Shown: in pieces, positions 28,223 through 37,718 of the stretch
Layout of the letters: each line of letters begins with the position of its first letter
Numbering within the stretch: the first letter of the stretch is position 1
Assembly: GCF_001439735.1 (NCBI RefSeq)
Contig: NZ_JYLN01000002.1
Location: 124,001-188,000, forward strand
Direction of reading: 5' to 3'
Source of the DNA: Pseudomonas paralactis
Lineage (GTDB): Bacteria > Pseudomonadota > Gammaproteobacteria > Pseudomonadales > Pseudomonadaceae
DNA length: 64,000 nucleotides
Notes under the pieces: generated by a model
What the model saw: only the letters and a program-made list of their open reading frames with translations
Database searches by the model: none
Told to the model about the DNA's origin: nothing
Translations under genes and position numbers: made by a program

Positions 28223-28576
28223 TTATTGGAGGTACCGGGTTGCCCATTCGGCAGCCAGGTCTTTGGGCACGTCGACCCTGAATTGACCGCCCATAATCCC
28301 TCTAACGTTGCTGGTAGATAAACGGCGGCCGTCGATGTAAAGCGTCATCTGTTTGCCGTAGGTAAGCGTGGTAATGGCTGTGGTACGAGCCGTGGCTTCT
28401 TCGCTCAAGGTGATACCGACCGATACGGTATCTGCATCCAGACGGTGGCTACTCTTGAGTTCAAGGGAGATCTCGGTGAAGTCATTAGCCGACGAATACT
28501 CCAGTCTCGCGGCGTCATCGGCAACTACCGAAACACTGACGAACAGCAGTCCATATAGGTTCCATCTACTTGTCAT
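28223..28576 (-). CDS. Small secreted protein resembling a SecD P1-head domain
   Basis: A 117-residue protein starting MTSRWNLYGLLFVSVSVVAD, with a short signal peptide and no further membrane span. The body (VSVGITLSEEATARTTAITT, then GKQMTLYIDGRRLSTSNVRG and MGGQFRV) follows the pattern of the first periplasmic head subdomain of SecD (VGFTLTxEGAxRF ... GKxLAIVLDGxVLSAPxV ... GGxxxI), but stands alone. Start chosen at 28576, after GGGAGAG; the frame is open 17 codons further. No neighbour suggests a role, and the Sec link is only a fold resemblance. Confidence 0.6.
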   Translation of the reverse strand: MTSRWNLYGLLFVSVSVVADDAARLEYSSANDFTEISLELKSSHRLDADTVSVGITLSEEATARTTAITTLTYGKQMTLYIDGRRLSTSNVRGIMGGQFRVDVPKDLAAEWATRYLQ

Positions 28577-28748
28577 CGCAACTCTCCCAGGCAAAGTCAT
28601 CAACCCTTGCATACCGCCCCCCAGCATTGCATCAGTAAAGGCTTAAAGGCAGACGTCTGCCGCAGGTATTGGTTTCCAGCTGTTTACACACTTGTGGTGC
28701 GACGCGAGGCTGCGTAACGTGGCGGCACTTGTTTTGGAGACCCGATCA

Positions 28749-29420
28749 ATGCGCGCCGCCCGTACTCTTGCACTGTTTGCCCTGCTGCCCCTGTTCACCG
28801 CTTGCCAGATGTTCGAGAGCGAGCCGGCCAAACCATCTACTGCCGGGCTGACCCGTATGCAGGGTGAGTTGACCGCAGTGGAAGGCAAATTGTTGTTCCA
28901 ACCGTGCGGCGACAAACGCAACTATGTAGTCAACGACACCGGCGGCACCAGCATCCTGCAGGAAGCCGCATCCCTGGCCGGCCAGCAAGGCGCGTTGTTT
29001 GCCGACCTGCGCGGCAAGTTTTCCGGGGTTGCCAGCGGCACCCAGGGTTCGCTCGACCTGCAACAGCTCTATCGTGTAGAGCGTTCGACCTCCGCCTGCA
29101 ACGATCCGGACTTCAAGCGCATGATCCTGCGCGCCAACGGCCATAAGCCGGCCTGGGCAATGAATGTTACAGCCAAGGGCATGGTGCTGGAACGTGAAGG
29201 CCAGCCACCGCTGGCAGTACCCTACGTCGAAGAGCAACTGGGCGACGGGCGCTTCAACCTGATGACCGAAGCCAATAACCAGCACATCGAACTGTGGGTA
29301 GCGCCCCAGCGCTGCGTCGACAGTGTGAGCGGCAGCCTGCAACACATGAGTGCCGAGTTGCGGGTTAACGGCCAGGTGCAGCGTGGCTGCGCGGCGTTTG
29401 GCGGCTCTCGGGATGACTGA
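28749..29420 (+). CDS. Lipoprotein, COG3650-like
   Basis: A 223-residue lipoprotein. The signal MRAARTLALFALLPLFTAC ends in a lipobox (LFTAC), so the mature Cys at 19 would be acylated. The mature region holds GELTAVEGKLLFQPCGDKRN and a second half with GMVLEREGQPPLAVPYVEEQ; a few Cys (FQPCG, SACND, QRCVD, RGCAAFG) could form disulfides. Start at 28749 follows GGAG. It resembles the uncharacterised COG3650 lipoproteins of Pseudomonas. Monocistronic. Confidence 0.7.
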   Translation: MRAARTLALFALLPLFTACQMFESEPAKPSTAGLTRMQGELTAVEGKLLFQPCGDKRNYVVNDTGGTSILQEAASLAGQQGALFADLRGKFSGVASGTQGSLDLQQLYRVERSTSACNDPDFKRMILRANGHKPAWAMNVTAKGMVLEREGQPPLAVPYVEEQLGDGRFNLMTEANNQHIELWVAPQRCVDSVSGSLQHMSAELRVNGQVQRGCAAFGGSRDD

Positions 29421-29526
29421 TTCTGCCTTGGGCTGTTTTAACCTGACGGAAAACCGCCTTTGGGGCTTATAATCGCCGGTTTGCAAAACAGCCGGCCTCC
29501 TCGCCCGCCGCCTACCGGATCCTGTC

Positions 29527-31140
29527 ATGTTACGAATCACTGAACTCAAGCTGCCCATCGACCATCCCGAAGAAGACCTGCGGCCTGCCATCGTGCAGCG
29601 CCTGGGCATCGCCAGTGATGACCTGCTCGATTTCACCCTGTTCAAACGCAGCTACGACGCCCGTAAAAAGTCGTCGGAGCTTTGCTTCATCTACACCGTC
29701 GATCTGAACGTCAAGGGCGAAGCCGCCCTGCTGCTCAAGTTTGCCGACGACCGCAACGTCAATCCCGCGCCGGATGTGAGCTACAAGGTAGTCGGCCAGG
29801 CGCCGGCAGGCTTGGTTGAACGGCCAATCGTGGTGGGTTTTGGCCCCTGCGGGATCTTCGCCGGGCTGTTGCTGGCGCAGATGGGCTTCAAGCCGATCAT
29901 CCTCGAACGCGGCAAGGAAGTGCGCCAACGCACCAAGGACACCTGGGGCCTGTGGCGCAAAAGCGTGCTCAACCCCGAGTCCAACGTGCAGTTCGGTGAA
30001 GGCGGTGCCGGGACCTTCTCCGACGGCAAGCTGTACAGCCAGATCAAGGACCCGAAGTTCCACGGTCGCAAAGTGCTCCACGAGTTCGTCAAGGCCGGCG
30101 CACCGGAAGAGATCCTCTACGTCAGCAAGCCGCATATCGGCACCTTCCGCCTGACCGGCGTGGTGGAGAACATGCGCGAACAAATCATCGCCCTGGGCGG
30201 TGAAGTACGCTTTGAACAACGGGTCACCGATGTATTGATCGAAGACGGTCAGTTGAACGGCGTGGTCATCGACGGCGGCGAGCAGATCCTCTCCAGGCAC
30301 GTGATTCTTGCCCTGGGCCACAGCGCCCGTGACACCTTCCGTATGCTCCATGATCGCGGCGTGTACATGGAGGCCAAACCGTTCTCGGTGGGTTTCCGTA
30401 TCGAACACCCGCAGTCGCTGATCGACGCCGCACGCCTGGGCAAATACGCAGGCCACCCGAAACTGGGTGCTGCGGACTACAAACTGGTGCACCACGCCAA
30501 GAATGGCCGCTCGGTCTACAGCTTCTGCATGTGCCCGGGCGGCACGGTGGTAGCCGCGACCTCAGAACCCAATCGCGTCGTGACAAACGGCATGAGCCAG
30601 TACTCGCGTAACGAACGCAACGCCAACTCCGGCATCGTGGTCGGCATCACCCCCGAAGTGGATTACCCGGGCGGCCCGCTGGCCGGCATCGAGTTGCAGG
30701 AGCGCCTGGAGTCCCACGCCTACATCCTCGGTGGCAGCAACTACGAAGCCCCCGCGCAACTGGTAGGTGACTTTATCGCCGGCAAACCTTCCACCGCCAT
30801 CGGCAGCGTGGAACCGTCCTACAAACCCGGTGTGTCCCTGGGCGACCTGGCCCTGGCCCTGCCGGACTTCGCCATCGAAGCCATCCGCGAAGCCTTGCCG
30901 GCGTTCGAAAAGCAGATCAAAGGCTATTCGCTGCACGATGCGGTGTTGACCGGCATCGAAACTCGCACGTCGTCGCCGTTGCGCATTACCCGCAACGAAT
31001 CGATGCAGAGCTTGAACGTCAAAGGCCTGTTTCCGGCCGGGGAAGGCGCGGGTTATGCCGGCGGGATTCTGTCGGCGGGTGTTGACGGGATTCGGATTGC
31101 CGAGGCGCTGGCGCGGGATATGCTCGGCATCGAGGCCTGA
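29527..31140 (+). CDS. FAD-dependent oxidoreductase, COG2509 family
   Basis: A 537-residue flavoprotein. An N-terminal domain of about 90 residues precedes the FAD-binding fold VVGFGPCGIFAGLLLAQMGF (GxGxxG with Cys in the loop). FGEGGAGTFSDGKLY is the hallmark of COG2509, and the C-terminal KGLFPAGEGAGYAGGI completes the FAD site. The family is widespread but its substrate is unknown. The segment GRSVYSFCMCPGGTV carries a CxC pair. Promoter gap upstream 29421-29526 is short. Confidence 0.87.
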   Translation: MLRITELKLPIDHPEEDLRPAIVQRLGIASDDLLDFTLFKRSYDARKKSSELCFIYTVDLNVKGEAALLLKFADDRNVNPAPDVSYKVVGQAPAGLVERPIVVGFGPCGIFAGLLLAQMGFKPIILERGKEVRQRTKDTWGLWRKSVLNPESNVQFGEGGAGTFSDGKLYSQIKDPKFHGRKVLHEFVKAGAPEEILYVSKPHIGTFRLTGVVENMREQIIALGGEVRFEQRVTDVLIEDGQLNGVVIDGGEQILSRHVILALGHSARDTFRMLHDRGVYMEAKPFSVGFRIEHPQSLIDAARLGKYAGHPKLGAADYKLVHHAKNGRSVYSFCMCPGGTVVAATSEPNRVVTNGMSQYSRNERNANSGIVVGITPEVDYPGGPLAGIELQERLESHAYILGGSNYEAPAQLVGDFIAGKPSTAIGSVEPSYKPGVSLGDLALALPDFAIEAIREALPAFEKQIKGYSLHDAVLTGIETRTSSPLRITRNESMQSLNVKGLFPAGEGAGYAGGILSAGVDGIRIAEALARDMLGIEA

Positions 31141-31160
31141 TCACACCGCAATGCAAGTTT

Positions 31161-31183
31161 GGGAGGGGGCTTGCTCCCTCCCA
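31161..31183. repeat. Single REP palindrome
   Basis: GGGAGGGGGCTTGCTCCCTCCC between two convergent genes; it may act as a bidirectional transcript end. Confidence 0.75.
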
Positions 31184-31202
31184 CATTTTGATTTGCGTTG
31201 GG

Positions 31203-32297
31203 TCAGATATTGGCGCGCAGGATGCTGGTCGGCAGCGACTCGCCTTGCTCTACACTCGCCGCTACCGCTGCAATCAACCCATCCAACTCATACCCCTGCC
31301 CCGCCAACCACGCCTGATCGTAATAGGTCGTGGCATAACGCTCACCACCATCACACAAGATCGCTACGATCGAGCCTGACTCTCCTGCCGCTTTCATCTG
31401 GTGCGCTGCCATCAATGCGCCGATCAGGTTGGTCCCGCTGGACCCGCCCACCCGTCGTCCCAAACGCCCAGCCAGGTAATGCATAGCCGCCAACGACAAG
31501 GCGTCTGGCACCTTGACCATCGCATCAATCACCGCCGGCAAAAACGATGCCTCAACGCGCGGACGACCAATCCCTTCGATTCGCGAACCACACTCCAGGC
31601 GCAGGCTGGCGTCGCCGCTCTGGTAGAAGTCGAAGAACACCGAGCGCTCGGCATCGGCACACAGCACGCGGGTGCAATGCTGGCGATAACGTACGTAACG
31701 GCCCAGTGTGGCGGTGGTGCCGCCAGTGCCGGGGCTGGAAATCAACCAGCTGGGCTCCGGGTGCTGCTCAAAGCGCATCTGCTGGAAGATCGATTCGGCG
31801 ATGTTGTTGTTTGCGCGCCAGTCGGTAGCACGCTCGGCGTAGGTGAACTGGTCCATGAAGTGACCACCACTTTCCTGGGCCAGGCGTTCGGATTCGGCGT
31901 AGATCTGCGTCGGGTCCTGAACCAGATGGCTCTTGCCGCCGTAGAAGGCGATCTGGGCGATCTTCTCCTGGGAGGTGGTGGCCGGCATGACGGCAATGAA
32001 CGGCAACCCCAACAGGCGAGCGAAGTAAGCTTCAGAGATGGCCGTAGAACCGCTGGACGCTTCGATCACCGGGGCGCCCGGCTTGAGCCAGCCATTGCAC
32101 AGCGCGTACAAAAACAGCGAGCGGGCCAGCCGGTGTTTCAGGCTGCCTGTGGGGTGGCTGGACTCGTCCTTGAAGTACAACTCGATGCCGGGCAACCCGG
32201 GCAACGGCAACGGGATCAAGTGGGTGTCGGCGCTCCGCTGGAAGTCCGCTTCAATGATGCGAATGGCTTCGCGGGCCCAGGTACGGTGGTCGCTCAT
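31203..32297 (-). CDS. PLP-dependent cysteine synthase-like enzyme (Cds1-like)
   Basis: A 364-residue fold-type II PLP enzyme. The PLP lysine is in [19 protein letters not shown] (about residue 54), the phosphate loop is [13 protein letters not shown], and [10 protein letters not shown] is the substrate loop. The [13 protein letters not shown] pattern is nearer to the L-cysteine desulfhydrase Cds1 group than to CysK/CysM, so H2S production or cysteine breakdown is plausible. Start at 32297 ([14 protein letters not shown]). Divergent from nhaA across an AT-rich 215-base region. Confidence 0.83.
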   Translation of the reverse strand: MSDHRTWAREAIRIIEADFQRSADTHLIPLPLPGLPGIELYFKDESSHPTGSLKHRLARSLFLYALCNGWLKPGAPVIEASSGSTAISEAYFARLLGLPFIAVMPATTSQEKIAQIAFYGGKSHLVQDPTQIYAESERLAQESGGHFMDQFTYAERATDWRANNNIAESIFQQMRFEQHPEPSWLISSPGTGGTTATLGRYVRYRQHCTRVLCADAERSVFFDFYQSGDASLRLECGSRIEGIGRPRVEASFLPAVIDAMVKVPDALSLAAMHYLAGRLGRRVGGSSGTNLIGALMAAHQMKAAGESGSIVAILCDGGERYATTYYDQAWLAGQGYELDGLIAAVAASVEQGESLPTSILRANI

Positions 32298-32512
32298 GGT
32301 GAATTCTCTAAAGTTTTCAGCCCTGATCTTAAGGTGTTTCCTACACTTCACACAGATACAGTACCGACTCAATTGGACACACAATTGCTAGTCTTAGCCG
32401 CATCGGCAACCCGGCTCATCTCTTATAACAAATAAGAATATAACTTTTGTTTTAACAACTAACTGTACGGGTTAGGGTACCCACCTATTGAACCTGGAAT
32501 GGAGAGCATCCC

Positions 32513-33697
32513 TTGCCTCTGCGTAGCACTTTCACCCGTTTCTTCCAGCTGGAAGCCGCCAGTGGCTTGTTATTGATCGCCGCTGCCGCTTTGGCGCTGA
32601 TCATCAACAATTCACCGTTGTCGCATCTGTACAACGCGTTTCTTGATACGCCTGTGGTTGCTCAGGTCGGCGCGTTGAAAATCGCCAAGCCGGCACTGCT
32701 GTGGATCAACGACGGCCTGATGGCTCTGTTTTTCCTGTTGATCGGCCTGGAGGTCAAGCGCGAACTCCTCGATGGTCACCTGTCCAAACCGTCCCAGGTT
32801 GTGCTGCCCGGCGCAGCAGCCATCGGCGGCATGGTGGTGCCGGCGCTGATCTACTGGGCGCTGAACAAGGACAACCCGGCCGCCCTCGCCGGCTGGGCGA
32901 TCCCCATGGCCACGGATATCGCGTTCGCCCTGGGCGTGCTGGCCCTGCTGGGCAAGCGCGTACCGGTGTCGCTGAAACTGTTCCTGATGACCCTGGCGAT
33001 CATTGATGACCTCGGTGCCATCATCGTCATCGCGCTGTTCTATTCCGCCGACTTGTCCGGCGCTTCCCTGGCGGGCGCGGGGGCTTGCTTGATTGCCTTG
33101 ATTGCGATGAACCGCCTGGGCGTGATCAAGCTAGGGCCTTACCTGATCATCGGCCTGATCCTGTGGGTGTGCGTGCTCAAAAGCGGCGTGCACGCCACGC
33201 TGGCCGGCGTGACCCTGGCATTCTGCATTCCACTGCGCACGCGGAACGCTGAAACTTCACCGCTGCTGACGCTGGAACACGCCCTGCATCCGTGGGTGGC
33301 CTACGCCATCCTGCCGTTGTTCGCGTTCGCCAATGCCGGGGTTTCCCTCACCGGCGTGAGCCTGGAGAGCTTCACCCACTCCGTGCCCATGGGTATCGCC
33401 GCCGGCCTGTTGATCGGCAAGACCATCGGTGTATTCGGCCTCACTTGGCTGGCGATCAAGACCGGCATCGCTTCCCTGCCCAGCGGCGCCAACTGGGGCC
33501 AAGTGCTTGGCGTGGCTATTCTGTGCGGTATCGGCTTCACCATGAGCCTGTTTGTCGGCTCCCTGGCGTTTGTGCCGGGTGCCAGCGAGTTTGCCGGTGA
33601 AGACCGCATGGGGATTCTGACCGGGTCGATCCTGGCAGCCTTTATCGGGTATGCGGTGACGGCAATGGTGAGTCGCAAGAAAGCCGTCGTTGCATGA
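32513..33697 (+). CDS. nhaA: Na+/H+ antiporter NhaA
   Basis: A 394-residue inner-membrane antiporter that expels Na+ in exchange for protons (2 H+ per Na+ in E. coli NhaA). The ion-binding aspartates are seen in [17 protein letters not shown] (E. coli D163/D164) and in [17 protein letters not shown] (D133). Twelve helices predicted. The start is TTG at 32513 behind GGAG; no ATG occurs before the second helix. Upstream DNA (32298-32512) is AT-rich. Confidence 0.95.
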   Translation: MPLRSTFTRFFQLEAASGLLLIAAAALALIINNSPLSHLYNAFLDTPVVAQVGALKIAKPALLWINDGLMALFFLLIGLEVKRELLDGHLSKPSQVVLPGAAAIGGMVVPALIYWALNKDNPAALAGWAIPMATDIAFALGVLALLGKRVPVSLKLFLMTLAIIDDLGAIIVIALFYSADLSGASLAGAGACLIALIAMNRLGVIKLGPYLIIGLILWVCVLKSGVHATLAGVTLAFCIPLRTRNAETSPLLTLEHALHPWVAYAILPLFAFANAGVSLTGVSLESFTHSVPMGIAAGLLIGKTIGVFGLTWLAIKTGIASLPSGANWGQVLGVAILCGIGFTMSLFVGSLAFVPGASEFAGEDRMGILTGSILAAFIGYAVTAMVSRKKAVVA

Positions 33698-33715
33698 TTT
33701 GAAGTCAGTCAGTTG

Positions 33716-33740
33716 CAGGAGCGAGCTTGCTCGCTCCTAC
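33716..33740. repeat. REP palindrome after nhaA
   Basis: AGGAGCGAGCTTGCTCGCTCCT, a compact hairpin immediately before a bidirectional terminator. Confidence 0.8.
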
Positions 33741-33745
33741 AAACA

Positions 33746-33779
33746 AAACCCCCAACCGGTCACCCGGTTGGGGGTTTTT
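33746..33779. terminator. Bidirectional terminator between nhaA and the glycine-zipper lipoprotein gene
   Basis: Stem AAAACCCCCAACCGG / CCGGTTGGGGGTTTTT with loop TCAC; A run on one side and T run on the other serve both convergent genes. Confidence 0.92.
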
Positions 33780-33799
33780 CTTCGCCTGTAGCTCAACGC

Positions 33800-34264
33800 T
33801 TAGCGAGTAACGCGGCTGGTACCGTCGACGGTCATGATGCGTACGCGGTCGCCAATGCGGAAGATTTCATTTTCCTGCACGGCTTGTACGTAGGCGCGCA
33901 TGCTGCCGTCGTCTTCGCGCACGGTGATTTCCACGCCCTGGGTACGGGTCAGGCCTTCTTCGGTGGCCGAGCCCAGCAGGCCGCCCGCAACTGCGCCGAT
34001 CACCGCAGTGACGATGCTGCCACGGCCGCCACCGATGGCGCTGCCGCCAACGCCACCGATGACTGCGCCCGCAGCGCCGCCGATTGGGGTCTTGGTGCCT
34101 TCGATTTTCACCGGACGCAGGGATTCGATGGTGCCCATGCGCACGGTCTGGACGCGGCGCGCCTCATCACGGGAGTACGAGTCGCCGGTCAGACTCGAGG
34201 CGCAGCCACCCAGCAGCAACGACAGGGTGGTAAAGCAGGCAACTAGTAAAACGGACTTACGCAT
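33800..34264 (-). CDS. Glycine-zipper outer-membrane lipoprotein (SlyB/Pcp-like)
   Basis: A 154-residue lipoprotein. Signal MRKSVLLVACFTTLSLLLGG with lipobox LLGGC; mature Cys at 21. The glycine zipper (GGAAGAVIGGVGGSAIGGG and GAVAGGLLGS) is a hairpin of two membrane-associated helices, as in SlyB/Pcp. The C-terminal part (GVEITVREDDGSMRAYVQ, RIGDRVRI) is a small beta domain. Start at 34264 after GGAG. Such proteins are often part of stress responses to envelope or Mg2+ changes. Confidence 0.87.
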   Translation of the reverse strand: MRKSVLLVACFTTLSLLLGGCASSLTGDSYSRDEARRVQTVRMGTIESLRPVKIEGTKTPIGGAAGAVIGGVGGSAIGGGRGSIVTAVIGAVAGGLLGSATEEGLTRTQGVEITVREDDGSMRAYVQAVQENEIFRIGDRVRIMTVDGTSRVTR

Positions 34265-34527
34265 AGCATCAACTCCAAAGGACAGGTATTCATTAAACGC
34301 TGTGGCTTGGCGCCTGTCACGGCAAGCCGGGCAGAAAGTTGCTTTCATTCAGCCTGAGTACAGACTGCCAGCACCAGAAAAGACGACCAACGGTAGTCTA
34401 ACCGTGGTGCCGAACGGTGCCATCCGCTGCTTGATCATTGTAGCCGCACAACCAAAAGCGCCGAAGTCTCTGAGTAGGGACGTCGGCGCAATGGACATGA
34501 TTCACACGGGATGACGAAAGGTGATGC

Positions 34528-35175
34528 TCAGGGCGCCAAACGCTCGCGGACCCACTGAGCACCTTGCAAGCGGTAGTTGAGACGATCATGCAGGCGGCTG
34601 GCGCGGCCCTGCCAGAACTCGATGCGCTCGGGCAGCAAACGGTACCCCCCCCAATGCTCGGGGCAATCGGGTTGAGTATCGCTGAAACGCTGCTGCGTCG
34701 CCTTGAGCAGGTCCTGCAGCTCTTCACGGTCACGAATGACCTTGCTCTGCGGGGATGCCCAGGCGCCCAGGCGGCTGCCCAAGGGGCGCACCTGGTAATA
34801 GGCATCCGACTCTTCAGGCGTGACCTTGACCACGCGCCCTTCAATGCGCACCTGCCGTTCCAGGGTTGGCCAGAAGAAGGTCATGGCCGCAAACGGCCGC
34901 GCCGCAAGTTGCTCACCCTTGGCACTCTGGTAGTTGGTGAAGAAGGTAAAGCCCTGTGCATCCAGGCCCTTGAGCAACAGGATGCGACAGTGCGGGCGAC
35001 CGTCCTGATCGACCGTCGCCAGGGTCATGGCATTGGCCTCCACCGGCGGCTGTTCGGTTTTCACCGCGTCGCCAAACCATTGGTGGAACAACGCAAACGG
35101 TTCGTCGGGGGCCTGGGCCTCGCTCAAACCGTCCCGTGTGTAGTCACGGCGCATATCAGCCAGTGCCTGGGTCAT
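34528..35175 (-). CDS. pdxH: Pyridoxamine 5'-phosphate oxidase
   Basis: A 215-residue FMN enzyme that oxidises pyridoxamine or pyridoxine phosphate to PLP. FMN and substrate site segments: [66 protein letters not shown] and the C-terminal [10 protein letters not shown]. Full length for the family. The 263 bases upstream to the lipoprotein gene hold no gene. Confidence 0.96.
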   Translation of the reverse strand: MTQALADMRRDYTRDGLSEAQAPDEPFALFHQWFGDAVKTEQPPVEANAMTLATVDQDGRPHCRILLLKGLDAQGFTFFTNYQSAKGEQLAARPFAAMTFFWPTLERQVRIEGRVVKVTPEESDAYYQVRPLGSRLGAWASPQSKVIRDREELQDLLKATQQRFSDTQPDCPEHWGGYRLLPERIEFWQGRASRLHDRLNYRLQGAQWVRERLAP

Positions 35176-35202
35176 GCGACTTTATCCTTGTGGTTCAACG
35201 GC

Positions 35203-36348
35203 TCAGTTTTTCGCCTGGTCGTTCGAAGCGGGTGCAGCAGCCTTGGCTTTGGTTGCCGCCGGTTTCTTCGCAGCGGGTTTGGCCGCGGCCTTTTTAGCCG
35301 CTGGCTTGGCGGCCGCTTTCTTGGCCGGGGCCTTCTTGGCGGGTGCTTTTGCTGCCGGTGCCGGGGCTGGAGCACTCTGTACGGCAACCATTTCCGCAAC
35401 AGGCGGCGTCTTGCCCGAATTGTATTTGCTCAGCAGTGCCAACATCGTTGTACGCTGAGTGAACATAATTTCCATGCGACGGTTCAGCGCACGGCCCTGA
35501 TTGCTGTCGTTGGCGGCACGCGGCATAAGGTCGCCCATGCCACGCAGCATCAGGCGGTCCTGCTTCAAACCACTGAGGCTGAAGATCGACGCAATCGACT
35601 GCGCACGTTCCTTGCTCAACGCCTGGCTCGCAGGAGCACTGCCGGTGGCATCGACGTGACCCAGAACCAGTACGGCGGTCTTGGGATCAGCTTCAACGGC
35701 CTTGGCCACACGGGTGAACGGGCCCAGGGTCACCGGCAACAGCATTGCCGGACGTTTTGGGTTGTAGGAGCCGTCTACCGGTGCAATCACTACCAGCACG
35801 TTGTCACGACGCTCAAGTTGCAGGTTGCTGTCCTTGATAGCGGCGCGCAGGCGTGGCTCGTAGTCGTCCAGCCAGGCTTGGGTAATTTTCGGGTCGGGCA
35901 TTGGTACGTTGGTCACGTCGACCTTGGACAAAGGCTTTGGCTTGCTTTCGAACGGCCACCACCAGCGCGGTTCGGCGTCGGTCTTGGCGACGACAGGTGC
36001 CGCGTCCGAAGACGGGGTTGCGGCCTTGAGGTCGGCTTTCAGGTCGGCCTTGGCATCGGCGGCTTTTTCTTCGGCGCTTTTGGTGGAGAACGGCCACCAG
36101 CTGTAGCCGCTATCAGCCTTGGCGGCCGGAGCAGGTGCAGCAGCAGCGGCGACAGGTTCAACAGGCTTGGCGCCTGCTGCTGGTTTGGCATCCGGCTTGG
36201 CGTCGGTTTGGGTCACTGCGTCCTTGGTCGCAGCCTTGTCCGAACCAAATGACCACCAATGCCCACCTTCGGCATCATTTTGTGGAGTTTGTGCGCAACC
36301 AGTAATAGTGAGGCACAGCGCTAGTGCCAAGGACTTGTTCGATAACAT
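35203..36348 (-). CDS. OmpA-family lipoprotein with Trp motifs and a histone H1-like tail
   Basis: A 381-residue lipoprotein: signal with lipobox ITGC (Cys 18), a long Ala/Pro/Lys linker with three Trp motifs (HWWSF at 30, SWWPF at 83, WWWPF at 129), an OmpA-like peptidoglycan-binding domain (about 185-300; VLGHVDATG, LSKERAQSI, NRRMEI) and a tail (about 330-371) of Ala-Lys-Pro repeats (KKAAAKPAAKKAAAKPAAKK) like histone H1 or AlgP. The OmpA domain should anchor it to peptidoglycan. The tail is unusual at an envelope protein. Stop is 27 bases before the pdxH start. Confidence 0.85.
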   Translation of the reverse strand: MLSNKSLALALCLTITGCAQTPQNDAEGGHWWSFGSDKAATKDAVTQTDAKPDAKPAAGAKPVEPVAAAAAPAPAAKADSGYSWWPFSTKSAEEKAADAKADLKADLKAATPSSDAAPVVAKTDAEPRWWWPFESKPKPLSKVDVTNVPMPDPKITQAWLDDYEPRLRAAIKDSNLQLERRDNVLVVIAPVDGSYNPKRPAMLLPVTLGPFTRVAKAVEADPKTAVLVLGHVDATGSAPASQALSKERAQSIASIFSLSGLKQDRLMLRGMGDLMPRAANDSNQGRALNRRMEIMFTQRTTMLALLSKYNSGKTPPVAEMVAVQSAPAPAPAAKAPAKKAPAKKAAAKPAAKKAAAKPAAKKPAATKAKAAAPASNDQAKN

Positions 36349-36490
36349 GAGATATCCACAAAATGAGAAAAAACCAGGGGGCCTGGTGACCCGTTAAACA
36401 GACGCTTAAAGAACATTCAAGTTACAACACGTCGTTCAGCATCTTTTTATACTTGCCTTTGTAACAAAAAATTGTGAAACAGCAAGGGGT

Positions 36491-37636
36491 TTATAGACAA
36501 CCGGCCAATATTCCGACCAACTTCTGCGCGCGTGGGTCCATAAGTACGTAAGGGCCCAGGGTATTAGTCACAAAACCGAACGCTACATCATGTTCAGGGT
36601 CGGCAAACCCGACCGAGCCTCCTGCACCGGGATGCCCGAAAGCGCGTGGCCCGAGGCCGAACGTGGCATTGGGCAGCTGCGGTTGATCCAACATGCAGCC
36701 CAGGCCGAAACGGGTTTGGGTCAATAAGGTTTTATCCGGCCCAATACTGTGTTCGCGAGTCAATTGTTCGAGCATGTCGCTTTCCAGCAAACTACCGTCC
36801 AACAAACCGCTATAAAACCCGGCCAGGCTGCGTGCATTACCGTGACCATTCGCCGCGGGCTGCTGCATGCGTCGCCATTCAGGCTTATTAGTGCTGGTCA
36901 GAATAGACGGTGGATTGGCAAATGCACGTGTGGTCATCGCCGCCGGTTCGCGCATCATTACTTGAAGTAACCGTTGCGCGGCTTCATCCCCCATATTGCC
37001 TTTGCTGCGCGCTATATGGGCCACACGATAAAACTCTGTATCCGCCAGACCGACGTGGAAGTCCAGCCCCAGCGGCCGTGCGACCCGTGCCACGATCGAC
37101 TCCCCCGGCCCGCGCCCATCGGCACGGCGCAGCAGTTCGCCGACCAGCCAACCGTAGGTAATCGCCTCGTAGCCATGGCCCTCGCCCGGTGTCCACCACG
37201 GAGCCTCGGCCGCCAGGGTGTCGACCATCAGTTGCCAGTCGTACAAGGCTTCGGTAGGCAGCATTTCGCGGATGGCCGGCAGCCCGGCCTGGTGGCAAAG
37301 CAACTGGCGCAACGTGATCGCTTCCTTGCCCGCCGCCGCAAACTCCGGCCAGTAGTCTGCCACCGGGGCATCAAGTTTGAGCTTGCCTTCGGCCACCAAT
37401 TGCAGGGCAGTGACAGCCGTGAAGGTCTTGGTGCAGGAGAACAGGTTGACGATGGTATCGCTGTGCCAGGCTTCGGCACCCTCCTTGTCGGCAGTACCGG
37501 CCCACAGATCGACGACGGTTTGCCCGCCTAACTGGATGCACAGCCCGGCACCACGCTCCTGGGGGTCATCGAACAATGCGGCAAAGGCTTCGCGTACCGC
37601 TTCGAACTGCAGCTCGTAATGACCCTGAATCTGCAC
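36491..37636 (-). CDS. Serine hydrolase of the beta-lactamase/EstB family
   Basis: A 381-residue enzyme with class C beta-lactamase fold, of the esterase family VIII type. The nucleophile motif SxxK is SCTK (NLFSCTKTFTAVTAL), the partner tyrosine probably lies in GYEAITYGW, and AFGHPGAGGSVGF holds the third motif. Start taken at GTG 37636 (VQIQGHYELQ), six bases after GAGGGG; the frame remains open upstream into the neighbouring gene. No signal peptide, so likely cytoplasmic. The substrate is unknown; an ester or peptide-like bond is expected. Confidence 0.82.
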   Translation of the reverse strand: MQIQGHYELQFEAVREAFAALFDDPQERGAGLCIQLGGQTVVDLWAGTADKEGAEAWHSDTIVNLFSCTKTFTAVTALQLVAEGKLKLDAPVADYWPEFAAAGKEAITLRQLLCHQAGLPAIREMLPTEALYDWQLMVDTLAAEAPWWTPGEGHGYEAITYGWLVGELLRRADGRGPGESIVARVARPLGLDFHVGLADTEFYRVAHIARSKGNMGDEAAQRLLQVMMREPAAMTTRAFANPPSILTSTNKPEWRRMQQPAANGHGNARSLAGFYSGLLDGSLLESDMLEQLTREHSIGPDKTLLTQTRFGLGCMLDQPQLPNATFGLGPRAFGHPGAGGSVGFADPEHDVAFGFVTNTLGPYVLMDPRAQKLVGILAGCL

Positions 37637-37718
37637 CTGAATCCCCTCGCAAAACACCATGAAAAGTGGTCGCCATTCTTTCAGCCATTGTGGGTTTTGT
37701 GAACCCGTCCACGACGAA

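Noticed and set aside
34564..36252. 562-codon open frame on the plus strand across pdxH and the OmpA lipoprotein gene
   Set aside because: It runs antisense across two well-supported genes; its Gly/Arg/Phe-rich composition reflects the Ala/Lys/Pro codons of the opposite strand.
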